Positions 23,456 through 36,668 of a stretch of DNA of 64,000 bases are shown piece by piece. The stretch comes from Melieria omissa (lineage: Eukaryota > Arthropoda > Insecta > Diptera > Ulidiidae), in NCBI GenBank assembly GCA_963971225.1, contig OZ020269.1, positions 19,280,921 through 19,344,920 of the forward strand, written 5' to 3'. Numbering within the stretch: the stretch's first letter is position 1; every line of letters starts with the position of its first letter. Made by a program: the position numbers and the translations under genes. Below the pieces are notes generated by a model. It ran no database searches and was not told the DNA's origin. It worked only from the letters and a program-made list of their open reading frames with translations.

Positions 23456-26400
23456 GGCAATGGCCTGCCGAAGCGCAGCCGCAGGCCGAAAGGAGGCAAG
23501 CACAAGCAGGGAATGGGTGGAATTTAGCGAAAGAAAAATGCAGATTAGCGGCGATAAGTGAAACTTGTTGGTTAAACCATCCACTAAGAGAACAAATGGC
23601 AAATGTTTTACGTTAGTTTTAAACAACAACAGCATATACATAGTTGTATGTATATGTCTACATATGTCCACCAAGACACTAAAGCTTAATGTTAATACAA
23701 ATACGCACGAATACAGCATATCCTGGGCGATTTCCTTAACCCGCTTGGGTGCTGCAAGGCGGCCGGTACTTGCCAGTTTTTACAAGACATCGCAAGACAG
23801 TTTTTGTGCTGGTCGATTACTGGCTGCAGCACACACGAGCACATACATACATACATACAAAGCAACATAATCAAATCGATTGTCAATTTTCCGAATTTAC
23901 TGGTCAATTTTTTGACGTACACGAAAACATTGGCCACGGGCGTTGTCGATGTCTGGTCAACTTTCATATCCTTTTTACATATGAAGAACGAGCACAAGCA
24001 CAAAGCGACCGTTTGATACGAATGTGTTTACGTTTGGGTTCAGGCGTTTTTTGTAAGATGACCGAAATCACAATCACAAAAGTCAATGAAAGAGTCAATA
24101 AATAATGTGGTGTTCCTGGCGATTTTTTAACTTGAACAAATTTGAGCATTTTATAGCAAACACTACCGAAACATGATTAGAAGACAATGTGCAGACACTA
24201 AACCTTAACTAAAATGCTGAAGAAACTTTTGGACAATAAATGAAATGAACAAAAAAATAATGTTTAATTTGAACAAAGAAAACGCAGACATATAAAAATA
24301 CATATGAACTACTCACACATATGCATGTAATATACAAGTACATGCATACATACATATAGTATGTATGTATGTATGTATTATTTACGGAAAAAAGTTGTTG
24401 ACAAAATACACAAAATAAATGTTGTTTACTTGTAGCTGATTACTTATTACAAACAAACACACAAATTACTTTATACACACAGCAAGAAATGCAAAAAATC
24501 GCATGATTTACATGTTCAGCAGTTAATGGATAATCAAGACAATAAAGGAAACATGTAAAAGAAATATTAAGTAAAGAGATTGAAAAACATTAAGCAAAAT
24601 AAAGCAGCGAAATCATGAAAAATGTGAAAAAAGGAAAATGCCGAGTAGGTTTTTGAGCCGATATTTTTATATATATTCAAAGGAATGAACATTTTTATAT
24701 GTATGACAGCGCGTAGTTGAGAAAGGAAATAAGGAAATAAGGAAATAAGGCAAAAAGAAGAGAGCAAGTAATTTTTAAAAAATGTGAAACCAAAACGTTT
24801 AGAAAATAAATTAGCTAATGTTAATGTGAAAATATTTTAAAGCAGCCACAAAAATACTGAAAAAATCAAATGTGAGAGTAGATAATGTAGTGAAACAGCT
24901 GACAAATACAATAAAAACAAAAATGTACATGTGGTGAATAAGTGAATAAGTGAAGTTAAGGACAATAAATTACAAAAACAAAAATGTATACATTTAGATG
25001 TGAGTTTAAAAAGCCGACAGAAATGTTGAAAATATTTACTATTAAATATAAAAATAATAATAATAATAATCAAAGACAATGTACTGAAGACAATACATAT
25101 ACATTAATAGGAAAAAGAAGAAGAAAAAGAAGGAGGAACGTAAAGAAATGTTTACTTAGATGTTGCATGCTTTATACTCAATTTTAAAACAAGCGCAAAA
25201 AACTCCAAGTTGTGCAAAATATTGTAAAAAGTAGGCAGAAGCTTAGCAAACAGTCTACAACAGTCAGAGGAGAGCAAGAAAAAACAAACAAATAACACAA
25301 AAGAATGCAAAAATGTATTGAAAAATTAGAATAAAGTATGTAAAATTAGCATTGCAAAGTAGCTTTTTCAACTAAACGAAAGGCATTTTTATATGATTTG
25401 TGCAAATTTTCCATAAATAAATAACTGCGCCTTGAGCCAGCAGCAGCAGCAGCAGCAGAGAGAGTGGTAACTAACTATTTAAAAATGAATCATGTATGTA
25501 TTCATTATACTTAAGCCAGTAAGAAACAAAACCGAACTAAGCTTTTATTTAGTGAAAATATTAAATAAAAGAAATATATGCGTGGGTTTCAGCTTTAACA
25601 AAAACAAAACATACAAATGATTATATATATACATCATACATATATATATATACACACGCAACTACTACACAAATACCAGCACACACACACACACACAAAC
25701 AGAAACACAAACAGAAACACTTACTTATATTTAGTGCAAAAAGAAATTGCAGTTGTATGCTTAAAAAATTAGCTGTTGTGCGTGTGCGCCAACTAAAAAT
25801 CAGCATTAAGCTAAATGTAAATGCGCCTAGAAATTAGAATTTAGTAATTATTGTGCTGCAAAAACTTAGGCAACCACAAGTATTTATGTAAATGTGCTGA
25901 GCTTTTATCACTGTGCCATTATTTTCGGTTCAACCAAACTGCGCGTCGTCAAGTGATGTGCGGACGCCAAGCCGATTTGTCATGCCATGCCATCAAATTA
26001 GTTGCTCTGAATATATATATTTTCAATTTGAAGCTGAATTCATGCGTTCTGCAACAAACGGCGAGCACATCAATTGGCTGCTGCGCACACTTGGCTCACA
26101 CAGCACACAGTGCGTATACGTAACCTGCATTGCAGTGCACCGAGTGCACACGGCATTCCATAGCATCGTAACATTTGCAACTAAAACATTCTTTTTTCTC
26201 AATTCTCATTTCTCCATCCGTATGGCAAAAAACACTTTACATTTTCACGCCCCTCGTTGTCGACTCGTACACCACTAACACCTCTCAGCTGTATGATTTC
26301 AAAACAAAAAGTGTTGTATACATGAATTTATATTTATATATTAAATATATATACATATATCTAGTATATAATATATACAAATACACACATATATATTTAT

Positions 26401-26702
26401 ATACACACACCTAAAGGTAAAAACAAAAACAAAAAAGGATTAAAGTAGCATAAATTGATTGATATAAATCGATAGAAAAACCTAAACAAACTACCAAAAC
26501 GGCAAGTTTTAATATGAAATATGCAAAAATATGTAGCCGCAAACAACACTGTGCTTCATAGTGTAGTGAAAAATGTCTAAAATAAAAAATAAAAGGATTT
26601 AGTTGTTTGTTTGTTGGTTGATTTGAGTGTAGAGTGTTTGATTAGTAATCACACAGAGACAACACAAAGCACACAGAGTTCAAGGCAAAATTGGAATATA
26701 TA
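23456..26702. other. Corin 3' region and gene-free AT-rich DNA
   Basis: Just downstream of the Corin stop is the probable 3' untranslated region. The first strong AATAAA is at 24097-24102. AT-rich DNA follows, with TATG/CATA microsatellites (23839-23860, 24340-24380), a (CAG)n run at 25438-25458, CA runs at 25680-25697 and many TATA tracts. No further gene is recognised. Confidence 0.5.
24097..24102 (+). terminator. Candidate Corin polyadenylation signal
   Basis: AATAAA about 640 nt after the Corin stop codon. Several further AATAAA motifs follow within the next 200 nt, so the used site cannot be fixed from sequence alone. Confidence 0.3.
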
Positions 26703-26704
26703 TA

Positions 26705-27848
26705 CAGTGAACTCGCGATAATAGTAACATTCTGACATATGAATACTTTCAACTACTTTAAAATGAACTTATTTAGTGTAAACTCTCTAAAATGTGAATA
26801 AAATTTTTTGAATAAACTATCAAGAAAGGAATAAGAATGGCAAATTGATGATATTTCTAGAAGATTCTGACATATGAACACTTTTAGCTACTCTAAATTG
26901 GACTTATTTAGTGTAAATTCTCTAAAATATGAATAAAATTTTTTGAAAAAACTATCCAGAAAGGAATAAGAATGGCAAATTGATGATATTTCTAGAAGAT
27001 TCTGACATATGAATACTTTTTGCTACGCTAATATGACAAAAATTGTCTGAAAGAAAGGAATAAAAATGGCAAATTGATGATATTTCTTTAACATTCTAAC
27101 ATATGAACACTTTTCACTACTCTAAATTGAACTTATTTAGCGCAAATCCTCAAAAATATGAACAAAATTGTTTGAAAAAACTATCAAGAAAGAAATAAGA
27201 TTGGCAAATTTATGATATTTCTATAACATTCTAAAATATGAACACTTTTCGCTACTTTAAATTGAACTTATTTAGTGAAAATTCTCAAAAATATGAACAA
27301 AATTGTTTGAAAAAACTATCAAGAAAGGAATAAGAATGGCAAATTGATGATATTTCTATAACATTCTGACATATGTATACTTTTTGCTACTCTAAAATGA
27401 ACTTATTTAGTGAAAATTCTCTTAAATATGAAAAACATTTTTATAAAAAAACCATCAAGAAAGGAATACGAATGGCAAATTGATGATATTTCTATAACAT
27501 TCTGACATATGAATACTTTTTGCTACTCTAAAATGAACTTATTTAGTGAAAATTCTCTTAAATATGAAAAACATTAAAAAAAACTATCAAGAAAGGAATA
27601 CGAATGGCAAATTGATGATATTTTAATAAAATTCTAACATATGAACACTTTTAGCTACTTTAAAATGAACTTGTTTAGTGTAAACTCTCTAAAATGTGAA
27701 TAGAATTTTTTGAAAAAACTATCAAGAAAGGAATACGAATGGCAAATTGATAATGTTTTTTCGGCGCCATTCGTAAATATGAAAAACTTGCAAAAATTTC
27801 AATTTTCAATTTCAGTTTTAATCAACTAATATTATTGCGAGTTCACTG
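26705..27848. mobile_element. TIR element made of eight 135-bp tandem repeats
   Basis: Ends CAGTGAACTCGCGATAAT and ATTATTGCGAGTTCACTG are inverted with one mismatch in 18 and flanked by TA on both sides, as in pogo/Tc1-mariner type elements. The interior is a tandem array. The (G/A)ACATATGAA(C/T)ACTTT landmark starts at about 26734, 26869, 27004, 27098, 27233, 27368, 27504 and 27636, so the unit is about 135 bp with one unit shortened by about 40 bp. No open frame of note. Confidence 0.9.
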
Positions 27849-28812
27849 TATAAATATACTAGTATATACCCAAACACACATATTGTACAAACACACACAC
27901 ACACACACACATACATACACAATTGAATAAATCAATCAAGTGCATCTATTCACTGCACATAGCGCAGCAACTAAATTAGCATTAAGCATCCTTTCAACCC
28001 GCTCACTCTCACCGCTACTGCGTGTAGTGTAGACAGTAGATATTGCATATGTATGCTCCAACAGTAAAAACAATGTGTTATGTACAATCATCAGTTATTG
28101 TCAAAGCAGAGAGAAACAACATTTGGTTTCTCAACCAACCACATAAGACAGCATATTCAAAGTAATATAAAACTATATTGACGTATATACTTATACACAC
28201 ACCCAAATATATATATACATATATATATATATATCTAGTTATATACATAACATACCATATAAAAGCCTAGTATATAGAGCGCAGACAAATAAATTAGCCG
28301 TAAATACAAGAAAACTGCATGCAAATGAAATCTAAAAAAAGTGTATTTGCAAGAAAATATTGAAAAATGTGATCACGATGATGACGTCAAAACCGCTTTA
28401 CTTTTATACATACTTTGCTAAAATACTTACGAAATACACACAGGTCGCCACATGCAAAAGTTACAAAAACATACAAAACACATAAACACATACATACATA
28501 CAATAAGAAGTCACTGACGAAGGCTTGTCCGTCTAATATTTGCAAACACAAAAAATTGTGCAATTGTTTTAACTCACAAACAACTTTTCATATGCAATTT
28601 TTACCAAATTGTGATTGTCAATTGAGAAGCGATGGATTGTTGATTCTAAATTGTTTGAGTTTTTGTTTGAAACTTTTTCTAAAGAACATCAAAAATAGGA
28701 TTTTTTCCATATACATACTTCAAAATCCTTTTTGGTTACTTAGCATTAAAGTTCAGACATTTACAATTAATTTTTTTTAATTAGTAGTTTTCAAACTCAG
28801 AACTGTCTAGTA
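27849..28812. other. Intergenic microsatellite-rich DNA
   Basis: CA runs at 27890-27912, TATATA tracts near 28205-28235, and unique AT-rich DNA. No gene is seen; the 121-codon frame at 28415-28780 lacks any recognisable feature. Confidence 0.5.
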
Positions 28813-29369
28813 ACACAGTGCAACACTAAAAAAGGGACAAGGTCAAACCCGTCTGATTCGATAGAGAACCTCAGTAGATAAAAAAGTACCAAGGGATTTT
28901 TCTCGGGATGTTCCAGTTTTTTTTCAAATGCAGTTCAAAAATGGCGGCTTAGTGCCCCTTACTGAAACTTTTAAAACATCATATCTCTTGACTCAAATGT
29001 CAGAAAGGAATACTTTTGACGTCAAATGAAAGCTAATGATTTAAAGTCGATGTAACAATATCCTTTTTGGAAAAATTGTATGAAAAAGGATATGAAGGAC
29101 CTCAACTAAATTTTCATCCTTGAATATCCTGGAAACTGTGAGAGCTAAATTTATATAAGTGAATTCTGGTAAAATAGCATTCAAAGATCTTTTTCATAAA
29201 ATTTTTCCAAAAAGTATATTGTCTCATCGACTTCATATCATTAGCTAAAAAAAACTCGAACATCGCGGGAAAAATTCCTTGACACTTTTTCATCTACTGA
29301 GGTCCTCTATCGAATGAGACGGGTTTGACCTTGTCCCTCGAAATTTTTGTTGAATTTTTTGCACTGTGT
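28813..29369. mobile_element. Long inverted-repeat (foldback) element, about 557 bp
   Basis: The ends ACACAGTGCAA and TTGCACTGTGT are inverted repeats, and similarity continues inward. GGGACAAGGTCAAACCCGTC pairs with GACGGGTTTGACCTTGTCCC, and GATAGAGAACCTCAGTAGAT pairs with ATCTACTGAGGTCCTCTATC. Further in, the ATGATTTAAAGTCGATG region pairs with CATCGACTTCATATCAT. Each arm is about 250 bp. No coding capacity. Confidence 0.88.
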
Positions 29370-29757
29370 AATTGAATAGTTGAATCTTTGGAAAACACAC
29401 CTTATTTCAATTGGACCCTGTTTACATTGATCGCGTATAATTTCACAAATTCACAAAAAATTCTGTGGGGTACTTTATACATTGTTTCAATAATTCATAA
29501 AAATAATAAGTTAATTCTTTGTACAGATTTTGGAACAGGTATTGCCGCTTAAAATAGGAGTATAGGTCTAAATGACCCAATGTGTTCTCCGAACATTCAA
29601 AGCCTTTGGAAAAATGTATGCTTCGATATTTTTTTTAAACATTTAATAAAAATATTTTTTTTATATTTACCAATTACCTTCATTTTTAATTACATTGTTA
29701 TTAAAAAATATAAAACCTTACAGTTTTTTCCACGCCACAAAATATATCTCACTTTAA

Positions 29758-30287
29758 CCCTTTCGCTATTTACTATGTTGCCATGTGGCAACATGCTATT
29801 GTCTGGGCGTCTGAACCCTTTATGGTTTCAAGAACAAATTGTTTTTGTTGGTCCTGAGAATAATTTAAAGTTTAAGAAATAATACAAAATTAAAAACTGA
29901 ATGTTTAAGTTTAAAGAAGATCTATGCGTGGTCAAATCGGCCAACCAACTTGACCTAACCTAACCTAAGTTTAAAGAAGAGAAGGTACACGTTTTTTGTA
30001 TGTTATATCTTTACAAAGTAAGTGTGTTTACAAAATAAAAGAAAAAGAAGCATAAAAACAATTTTTTTTAATAATTTTAGCCAAAGTAAATGAAGAAATA
30101 TTTTATTTCCAATTATGCTTAGAAATTTTTATGTTTAAGTATTTTTTACAGCTGCAACGTTATTGTTGTTGTCATATGACAGCAGTTTAAAAAACAGGGT
30201 CCGGTAATAAAAATTAAAAAAACCGAAGACTAAATTGCAAAATTATAAATTTTAACTTTCCTTAGTAAAAAACCTGTAGCGAAAGGG
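29758..30287. mobile_element. piggyBac-like MITE, copy 1 (530 bp)
   Basis: Ends CCCTTTCGCTA and TAGCGAAAGGG are perfect inverted repeats flanked by TTAA on both sides (29754-29757 and 30288-30291), the piggyBac target signature. The body is homologous in reverse orientation to 45898-46419. It is interrupted by a 45-bp insertion at 29921-29965. No transposase. Confidence 0.85.
29921..29965 (+). mobile_element. 45-bp retrotransposon 3'-end insertion with TAACC tail
   Basis: A 45-bp segment ending in CCTAACCTAACC is absent from the related MITE at 45.9 kb. It is flanked by a perfect 15-bp target-site duplication, TAAGTTTAAAGAAGA (29906-29920 and 29966-29980). This is what an extreme 5' truncation of a non-LTR element with a TAACC-repeat tail would leave. 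Confidence 0.8.
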
Positions 30288-31066
30288 TTAAGCTGAAATA
30301 TCTTGATTGATAAATCGATTTTAATTCAAACACTTTCCTATAACATAACATCCAGTTATCCATGCACCCAACCATCCAGACAGACAGACAGGCACTCCAC
30401 CCAACACTGCATACACTACCACTTACATACTTACAAACACATTACGCGATTCATTTGGGAAATGTTGTGGCATGTGACTTGCACAAGTCAATTTGTTATA
30501 AGCTTAAGAATTTATATACAACAAACAAACATACATACATATATGCTAACATCTATGTATACATAATGCATATTATGTTGTAGTTAATATACATACATAT
30601 ACTGCACATAAAGAATAAAGAATATACGCAAAATATGTAAACAAAATTCTACTAAAAACAAACAAACTTAACGTAATATTGCAACTAGAAACGCACATAG
30701 TTAAACTATTCTATATACTATAAACAAATACAATTATACAATACATGTAGGTAAGCTTACAAAAAAGCACACAACATTATTTGCGCTGAGGTGAAACAGT
30801 TAAAAATGTTTTTATAAAAATTTTAAAAAATTTCTAAAATGAAAGTTTTCTTTTATTACGCTTTATGTAGTTTTCTTTTATTGGTGTTCATGGCAGTGTT
30901 TTGCAAGACAGCATTAGCAGACCTGAAAACTTCCTACAATCCGCAACTTGTAATCTTTTAGTTAAGAATAACCTTGTCCTTGTTGCCTACTTACAAATGA
31001 ATGATACTAAGTTAGAAAAATAAACAGTAGTACTTTTTGCTGGTTTCAGTTTTCCGAAATCGATTT
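30288..31066. other. Gene-free AT-rich stretch
   Basis: CAGACAGACAGA run near 30377-30390, CATA microsatellites at 30530-30545 and 30588-30600. Nothing coding is recognised. Confidence 0.5.
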
Positions 31067-31411
31067 CACCGCGCGACAGCATTTTTCACACTGGAAAAAT
31101 CCATATGGAAAAAATTTTTAAAGTACCTTTTTCACATCCTTTTTTTACAAATAGATAAAAAATCAAAATTATTTAAATTCTTGAGCCTTTCCTCTTTCAT
31201 TTGATATACATATCGCTATATTCTAACGAGGTTAAGTGTTTTTAATATATTTTTTTTTTATCCCTTACAAAATTTTGAAGTCCTTTTAAAAGGACAAAGG
31301 ATGTAGAAATGAAAAACTGAGTACGCAGTATTACTATGTTTGGCCTCTTGTTTCACGCCCATATGGATTTTTTCCAGTGTGAAAAAATGTTTTCATTTTT
31401 GTCGCACGGTG
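31067..31411. mobile_element. Foldback MITE, uninterrupted copy (345 bp)
   Basis: Ends CACCGCGCGAC and GTCGCACGGTG, with the same subterminal blocks as 10768-13204 (CACACTGG, GTACGCAGTATTACTATG, CTTTTAAAAGGACAAAGG). It lacks the internal spacer and the retrotransposon, so it is the best in-window reference for the element before insertion. Confidence 0.88.
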
Positions 31412-32856
31412 TTTTAGTTTCATAGATAATCAGACTTGTTTAGAGCGCAGAAGGAGGAACCAAGAGGAATCAACTTAAAGAGTAGATTGTAGCAAAGAAA
31501 ATAAAGCTTTTTTACATGTTTTTTGACTATAGCGAACTGCATAAAGAGTCTCACATAGACTGATGGGTTTATAGCACTGCAGTTTGATAAGTATATTTGA
31601 TAATTTTGTGGATCGTGTCCAGTGTTATAGCAAAGACAGAATAGATAAGAATCGCATAGAAGACCTCATTGACTAAGCAGCTGTGTCCACCACTTTCTCA
31701 TTTTAAATTCAGTACAATGCAAATGATTCGTTCCATAGACAAAATTCAAAAAATGTATAGTCACAGAATTTAACGATTTTGATGTCATTTGAAAGGTAAA
31801 CACCAACCAAGAACCACAAAAAAAACTGTGCAAAAAATTAATTAGTGTCTCTGAAAAAGCGGCTCAAAGTTGAAACTTTTTTCACAAAAAATTTTAAACA
31901 CGTATTTTCTGTTCCCAGAAGTTGCAAAAACTTTCAATATAGATCAAGAACTGATGTTTCCATTTTCGCTTTAATGTTTTCTTAAAATTTGCAAATCTGA
32001 AGCTTTTATTTCACTTTGAATTTAAAATATTTCTCAAAATTAAAAATCTGAAAATTAGCAAAACTTAGAGGAAAATATCTACAAAATACGTAATACGTAA
32101 TTTCCTTGTCGGATAATGTTCTTGGATTTTTTTATTTTAAGAAGTATTCTTTCCTTGTCGGATAATGTAATTACATCCTCCGATATCTTTCGATCTCAGA
32201 AAATAATTCAATTTGAAAAGTGGTCTAAACACCAATTTTTCTACAAAATGTCTTTTCTTTCATCCCTAAAAGTATGAAATCAGCATGAAAAATTGAAAAA
32301 ACGGCACAAATGCAAAACATACATCTTTAATTAATATCATTTTTATTGCAAAACTAAAGGGTCCTAAGACAATTTCTGTTAATCTTTGCAGTTATCAGTG
32401 TTGACGTTACCGATTAAATGTAAAATCTGAAAAATCGAACCAACACACTTTGTGCTATAGCTCTCCAAAACTGACGAAATTTGCTAATTTAAATTTAAGC
32501 CTCAGGCATTGCCAAACTACAACAGTTTAAGAAAATAAAATGGAGATTTCATTTCAGCAGATCATGATGAACTAGTATACCAAGTTTTGTGAAGAACCGA
32601 CCACTCCTTCTAATTTTGTCCCACGGTTATATGGAGTCCGATCACTGTGCTATGCTCCGAACAAGCCGAGTGCTATGCAACCCATTTTTACTTGCCGATT
32701 CTACCTGCATCTCTCGCAGACTTGTGTTGTATTTTGTTTTTATTAGAAAGTGAAATTAATTCACATTAAAATCTAATTCGTATTGATTTAATTTTCGAAT
32801 GAAAATTAAATGCAGAACATGCCTGAATGACTTTTGTAAAACTAATAGAAAACATA
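31412..32856. other. Gene-free stretch
   Basis: AT-rich unique sequence. A short direct duplication, TTCCTTGTCGGATAATGT, occurs at about 32101 and 32152. No gene, RNA or element end could be supported. Confidence 0.5.
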
Positions 32857-33769
32857 ACACATCGGCTGATAAGTCTCCGGTCTAAGGCAGAAAACAAAAC
32901 TTTTTTTGAGAAATTCAATTTTATTCATCAACATGGTTTCCTTCATACATACAGGATACATTCATTCCAACACTTCTCTAACTAAATTTCGACACCTTTC
33001 TTGTAAAACGACTTATCTTTGGCCTTTAAAAACGTATTTTTTTGAGCGAGCCAAACCTCTTCATTCGAGCCAAATTTTTTTCCTGCGAGCTTTTTTTTAA
33101 GTCAGCTAACAGATAAAGGTCACTGGGAGATTAGGGTGGGTTCAGAAGTAATTTGAAGTTTAGTTCGTGCAATTTTGCCATCGTAGCGAGAGACTTGTGG
33201 CACGGTGCATTGCCTTGTCTGTTAGCAAATGCGGCACCCATTTCGGAAACAGCTGCCTCATGGCCAAATGTAATGCATAATAAAAACCGCACGCACCTTT
33301 GATATCTTTATAGTATCAGCTATCTCCTGCAATTTTACTTTACGGTTTTCAAAAACAATATTGTGTACTTTTTTAACGTTTTCCGATGTAACCACCCCAA
33401 TCAGCCGACCACAGCGCGACGCATCGTCGGTGTTCGTACGACCACGTTTAAATCAAGCAAACCAATCAATAATGGTAGATTTTCCGGGTGCAGAATCCGG
33501 GTTACACTTATCGAGCCAGGATTTTATTTCAATTGTGTTTATTTTCCATCAAAAAGCAATGTTTTATGAGTACACGAAATTTATTGTTTTCCATTGTTCT
33601 TAACACGAACAAAGTTGTTTAACTAAAACAATTGTTGCATTTGAATTAAACGTCACATCGCAATGAAATTTTTACAAGTACCTTTTGAAGGTTACTACTT
33701 AAAATAAAAAATATTATTTCTCGTTTTGTAGCGCTATGGGTCAGACCGGGAACTTATCAGCCGATGTGT
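32857..33769 (-). mobile_element. Internally deleted mariner relic (913 bp)
   Basis: Ends ACACATCGGCTGATAAGT and ACTTATCAGCCGATGTGT are inverted repeats flanked by TA on both sides. The minus strand encodes broken transposase pieces: an N-terminal segment with ENNKFRVLIKHCFLME, then STIIDWFA-stop-FKRGRTNTDD and SENVKKVHNIV, with several stops and a frameshift. The central catalytic region is missing. The lineage differs from the mariner at 47874. Confidence 0.88.
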
Positions 33770-36668
33770 TATGGTACAACTGAATGAAATTTTTTTCTGA
33801 AATTCAAATTTTCAGTGGATTTTCAGACGTTGGAAGTCCTTCACTGTAATCTTGATTTCTCTTATGAAGTCCAACACAATAAAATATTTAAACTTGGTGT
33901 AGTAATAATTTGATAGATCTGCAATCATCATAGAGATTTGCATTCAATGCAAGGTATGGATAATTTTATGGATCATTGAATCAACTTTACTAATTTCGAA
34001 TGAAAACTCAAAAACTCTTTATGCTGTTTTATAGCCAAAACGAGCAAAGCACAGATCTAACAAAGTAGAAAATGGCAGTTCTTTTACAACCACACTAAAC
34101 AAATCGAAGAAGTTATGAGAAATTGTTTTTTTTATTAATATTGCGCAAATCTGTTAATCAGTTATGAACCTGCATTTCAAACGAGATATAATGCAAACGA
34201 TTTCTGCTTCGTTTACGTTCGAAGAGTGAGTTATGCCAATTTTTTAGTGAAGCTACAACAAAGTCAATTCGAGAATGGACATCAAAACCAATTCAGAATA
34301 AATTATTACAGCAAAATTTATTTTTTCACTATGATTTTTTGTAGTTTATTGTGTTATTGTTTTTTATTATTTTATTATTTTTTCTTATTATTTATTATTT
34401 TCTCTTATACGCGAACAACTTTAAGTTGTGTTTTGCAGTTTTAGTTTTATATTTTTCTCTTTGCTCTCTTTCTCGAAAAGCAAAGGATCATCAATTAAAT
34501 TTTCCTATTTTCAATACTTCAGCGCACATACAAATATTACATACAAACACATGTGTGCATATACTTACACTCTCGCATATCTCTCATGTGAAACGCTTAG
34601 CTTTATGTACAATTAATTAAGAGTAAATGCAAATGCAAACATATTTGCATAGTAAATGGAGTCTAATTGTATGTACGCACACACACACACATATACTCAA
34701 ACATGCAAATACTTTATCATATATACACACACAATAGCATACTTACGGACATTGGCTACTTCCGGTTTGGAAAATTGCATTGACTACAATAAATTCAATA
34801 AATTGGGATTCAATGAAATTTAAATTGACACACAAATAAAAAAGTATTTCGAAAAGAATACTAAATTCAAAAACAGTATTAAACATGAAATTTTTTTTTA
34901 AAGCATATTTGAAGTCCAAATAGTCGTGGAGTATGCCGAGAAAAATTCTCTGTAATACTCGCAGAAATTCAAGGCTATAGAGTCGGTGAACTCTATATAC
35001 GAAGAGCAGAGCAACAACAGCTCCATTGCCAAATTAGCTTTTTTTACAATAACTAAAAAGCAATTACGCTGATGACAGTTTAAGGCATTTGCTCTGAGAA
35101 GCGTTAGCCTCCACCCAGTTCAATGATTAAGTTCTGCTTTCTTGTAGAGCGGCAGCAGACAACCTTCAAATGCAATGAGTTTTTACAAATCCAAACCAGC
35201 AAGCAACACACACACACACTTACAACACACACACACACACACCCCACAATAATGACATCAACTAAAGCGATTAATAAAACTCCGCATAGTTTTTAAGCAA
35301 AAAGCTATAAAGAAAATATCAGAAATTAAAAATACAAAATGAAAAAACCAAAAATCATACAAGCATATAGGAAAAAAAATGGCCGCTGTTGAACAAAACG
35401 AGAAAATTTTGCAAATGAAAATGGCACTTGTTACAAATGCACAAAAAACTCCCATAGAACTTTAAAGTAAAGCACACACACACACTAACTAACCACCAAC
35501 TAGCGCTGCCAGGCAGCCAAACAACTAAAAACAAGCAAACAGCAACGTTGACAATAAGTAAAACTTGTGAGGTGCAGCAGTCAGGCACACGTGCCCATGT
35601 CCCTTTAGGTGAATTAAGTAAAATTGATAGAAAAAATAAAATAAAAATTAATGCAAAAAATTGCAAGTAATATTTAAAGAAATGTTTGTGCTATGGCTGG
35701 CCAAACAAGCAACATAAGTCAAGTATTTGGCATGAACATTGAACGTTTAGTGAGTGTTGAGAGTGAGATGTGTGTGATTAGCCATAATTTTTATAAAATA
35801 CTTGGACCTATGTTAGTGGTTTGGCCGCTGCAACGCAAATGCTTTGCATTGTTTGAAATGTGTGCAAGTTTAGTGGAAAAGCAAAGAAACATTCAATCAA
35901 TGAAATGGTGTTAAACGCCACTATGTAATTTTATGAATTCAAACACACACACGCACACACAAATACACACAGGAAGTGAGAAATATACTGTGCTGATTTT
36001 ATTTTAAAGTGCTCCTCACTGAGGTAGTTTAGTTAAATTCAAACAACTGAAAACCAACAATAATTTGAATGATTAAAATGTAAACTACACACATACACAC
36101 GTGCAAACCAAATCATGTAAGAAAATGCATACATACACACAAAAGTATATGAAAAGAAACGCAACTATATAAAGTGATAGTGAAGATACATACTAGCATA
36201 TTTGTAAAAGTGAAATATATATATATATATACAAGATACTATTAAAAAAACAAAAAACTAAAGCATCATATAAATGTTGAAAAAAGAAAAATCAATAAAT
36301 GGCAAAAGAAAACTAAAAAGACGCATTGAGTTAATTTTTCTAATGGAATGGATGTGGTGAGCATTCTACGATGTTTTATCTATGAAAGCAAACGAGCAAT
36401 GCATTTTATGCTTCTATGCACCAGAAAAATTTCTAATCAAGCATTAATAGTGAAATAATAAGTAAATTCAACAATTTTATAACAAAATGCTGGCTTTCAA
36501 ACTTTGCTTCGAAATTTTTAATTTTATTCCGCAATATTGGTTTCCATGCCAAAAATTATTTACGCTTATGATTTTATAAAAAAGTGCATTAAAATTTAAC
36601 AAAATATAAAACAATTTCCCTGCCGCTTTAAGCTTTAGTTGATTTGTGCTCGAGGATTGCTTCAGCCA
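33770..36668. other. Gene-free stretch before Rpe
   Basis: CA microsatellites at 34677-34690, 35205-35243, 35470-35485 and 35942-35975, a TATATA tract near 36220, and unique AT-rich DNA. On the minus strand an AATAAA at 36528-36523, about 140 nt after the Rpe stop, is a candidate polyadenylation signal. Confidence 0.5.
36523..36528 (-). terminator. Candidate Rpe polyadenylation signal
   Basis: AATAAA on the minus strand about 140 nt past the Rpe stop codon, followed by AT-rich DNA. Assignment rests on position only. Confidence 0.35.
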
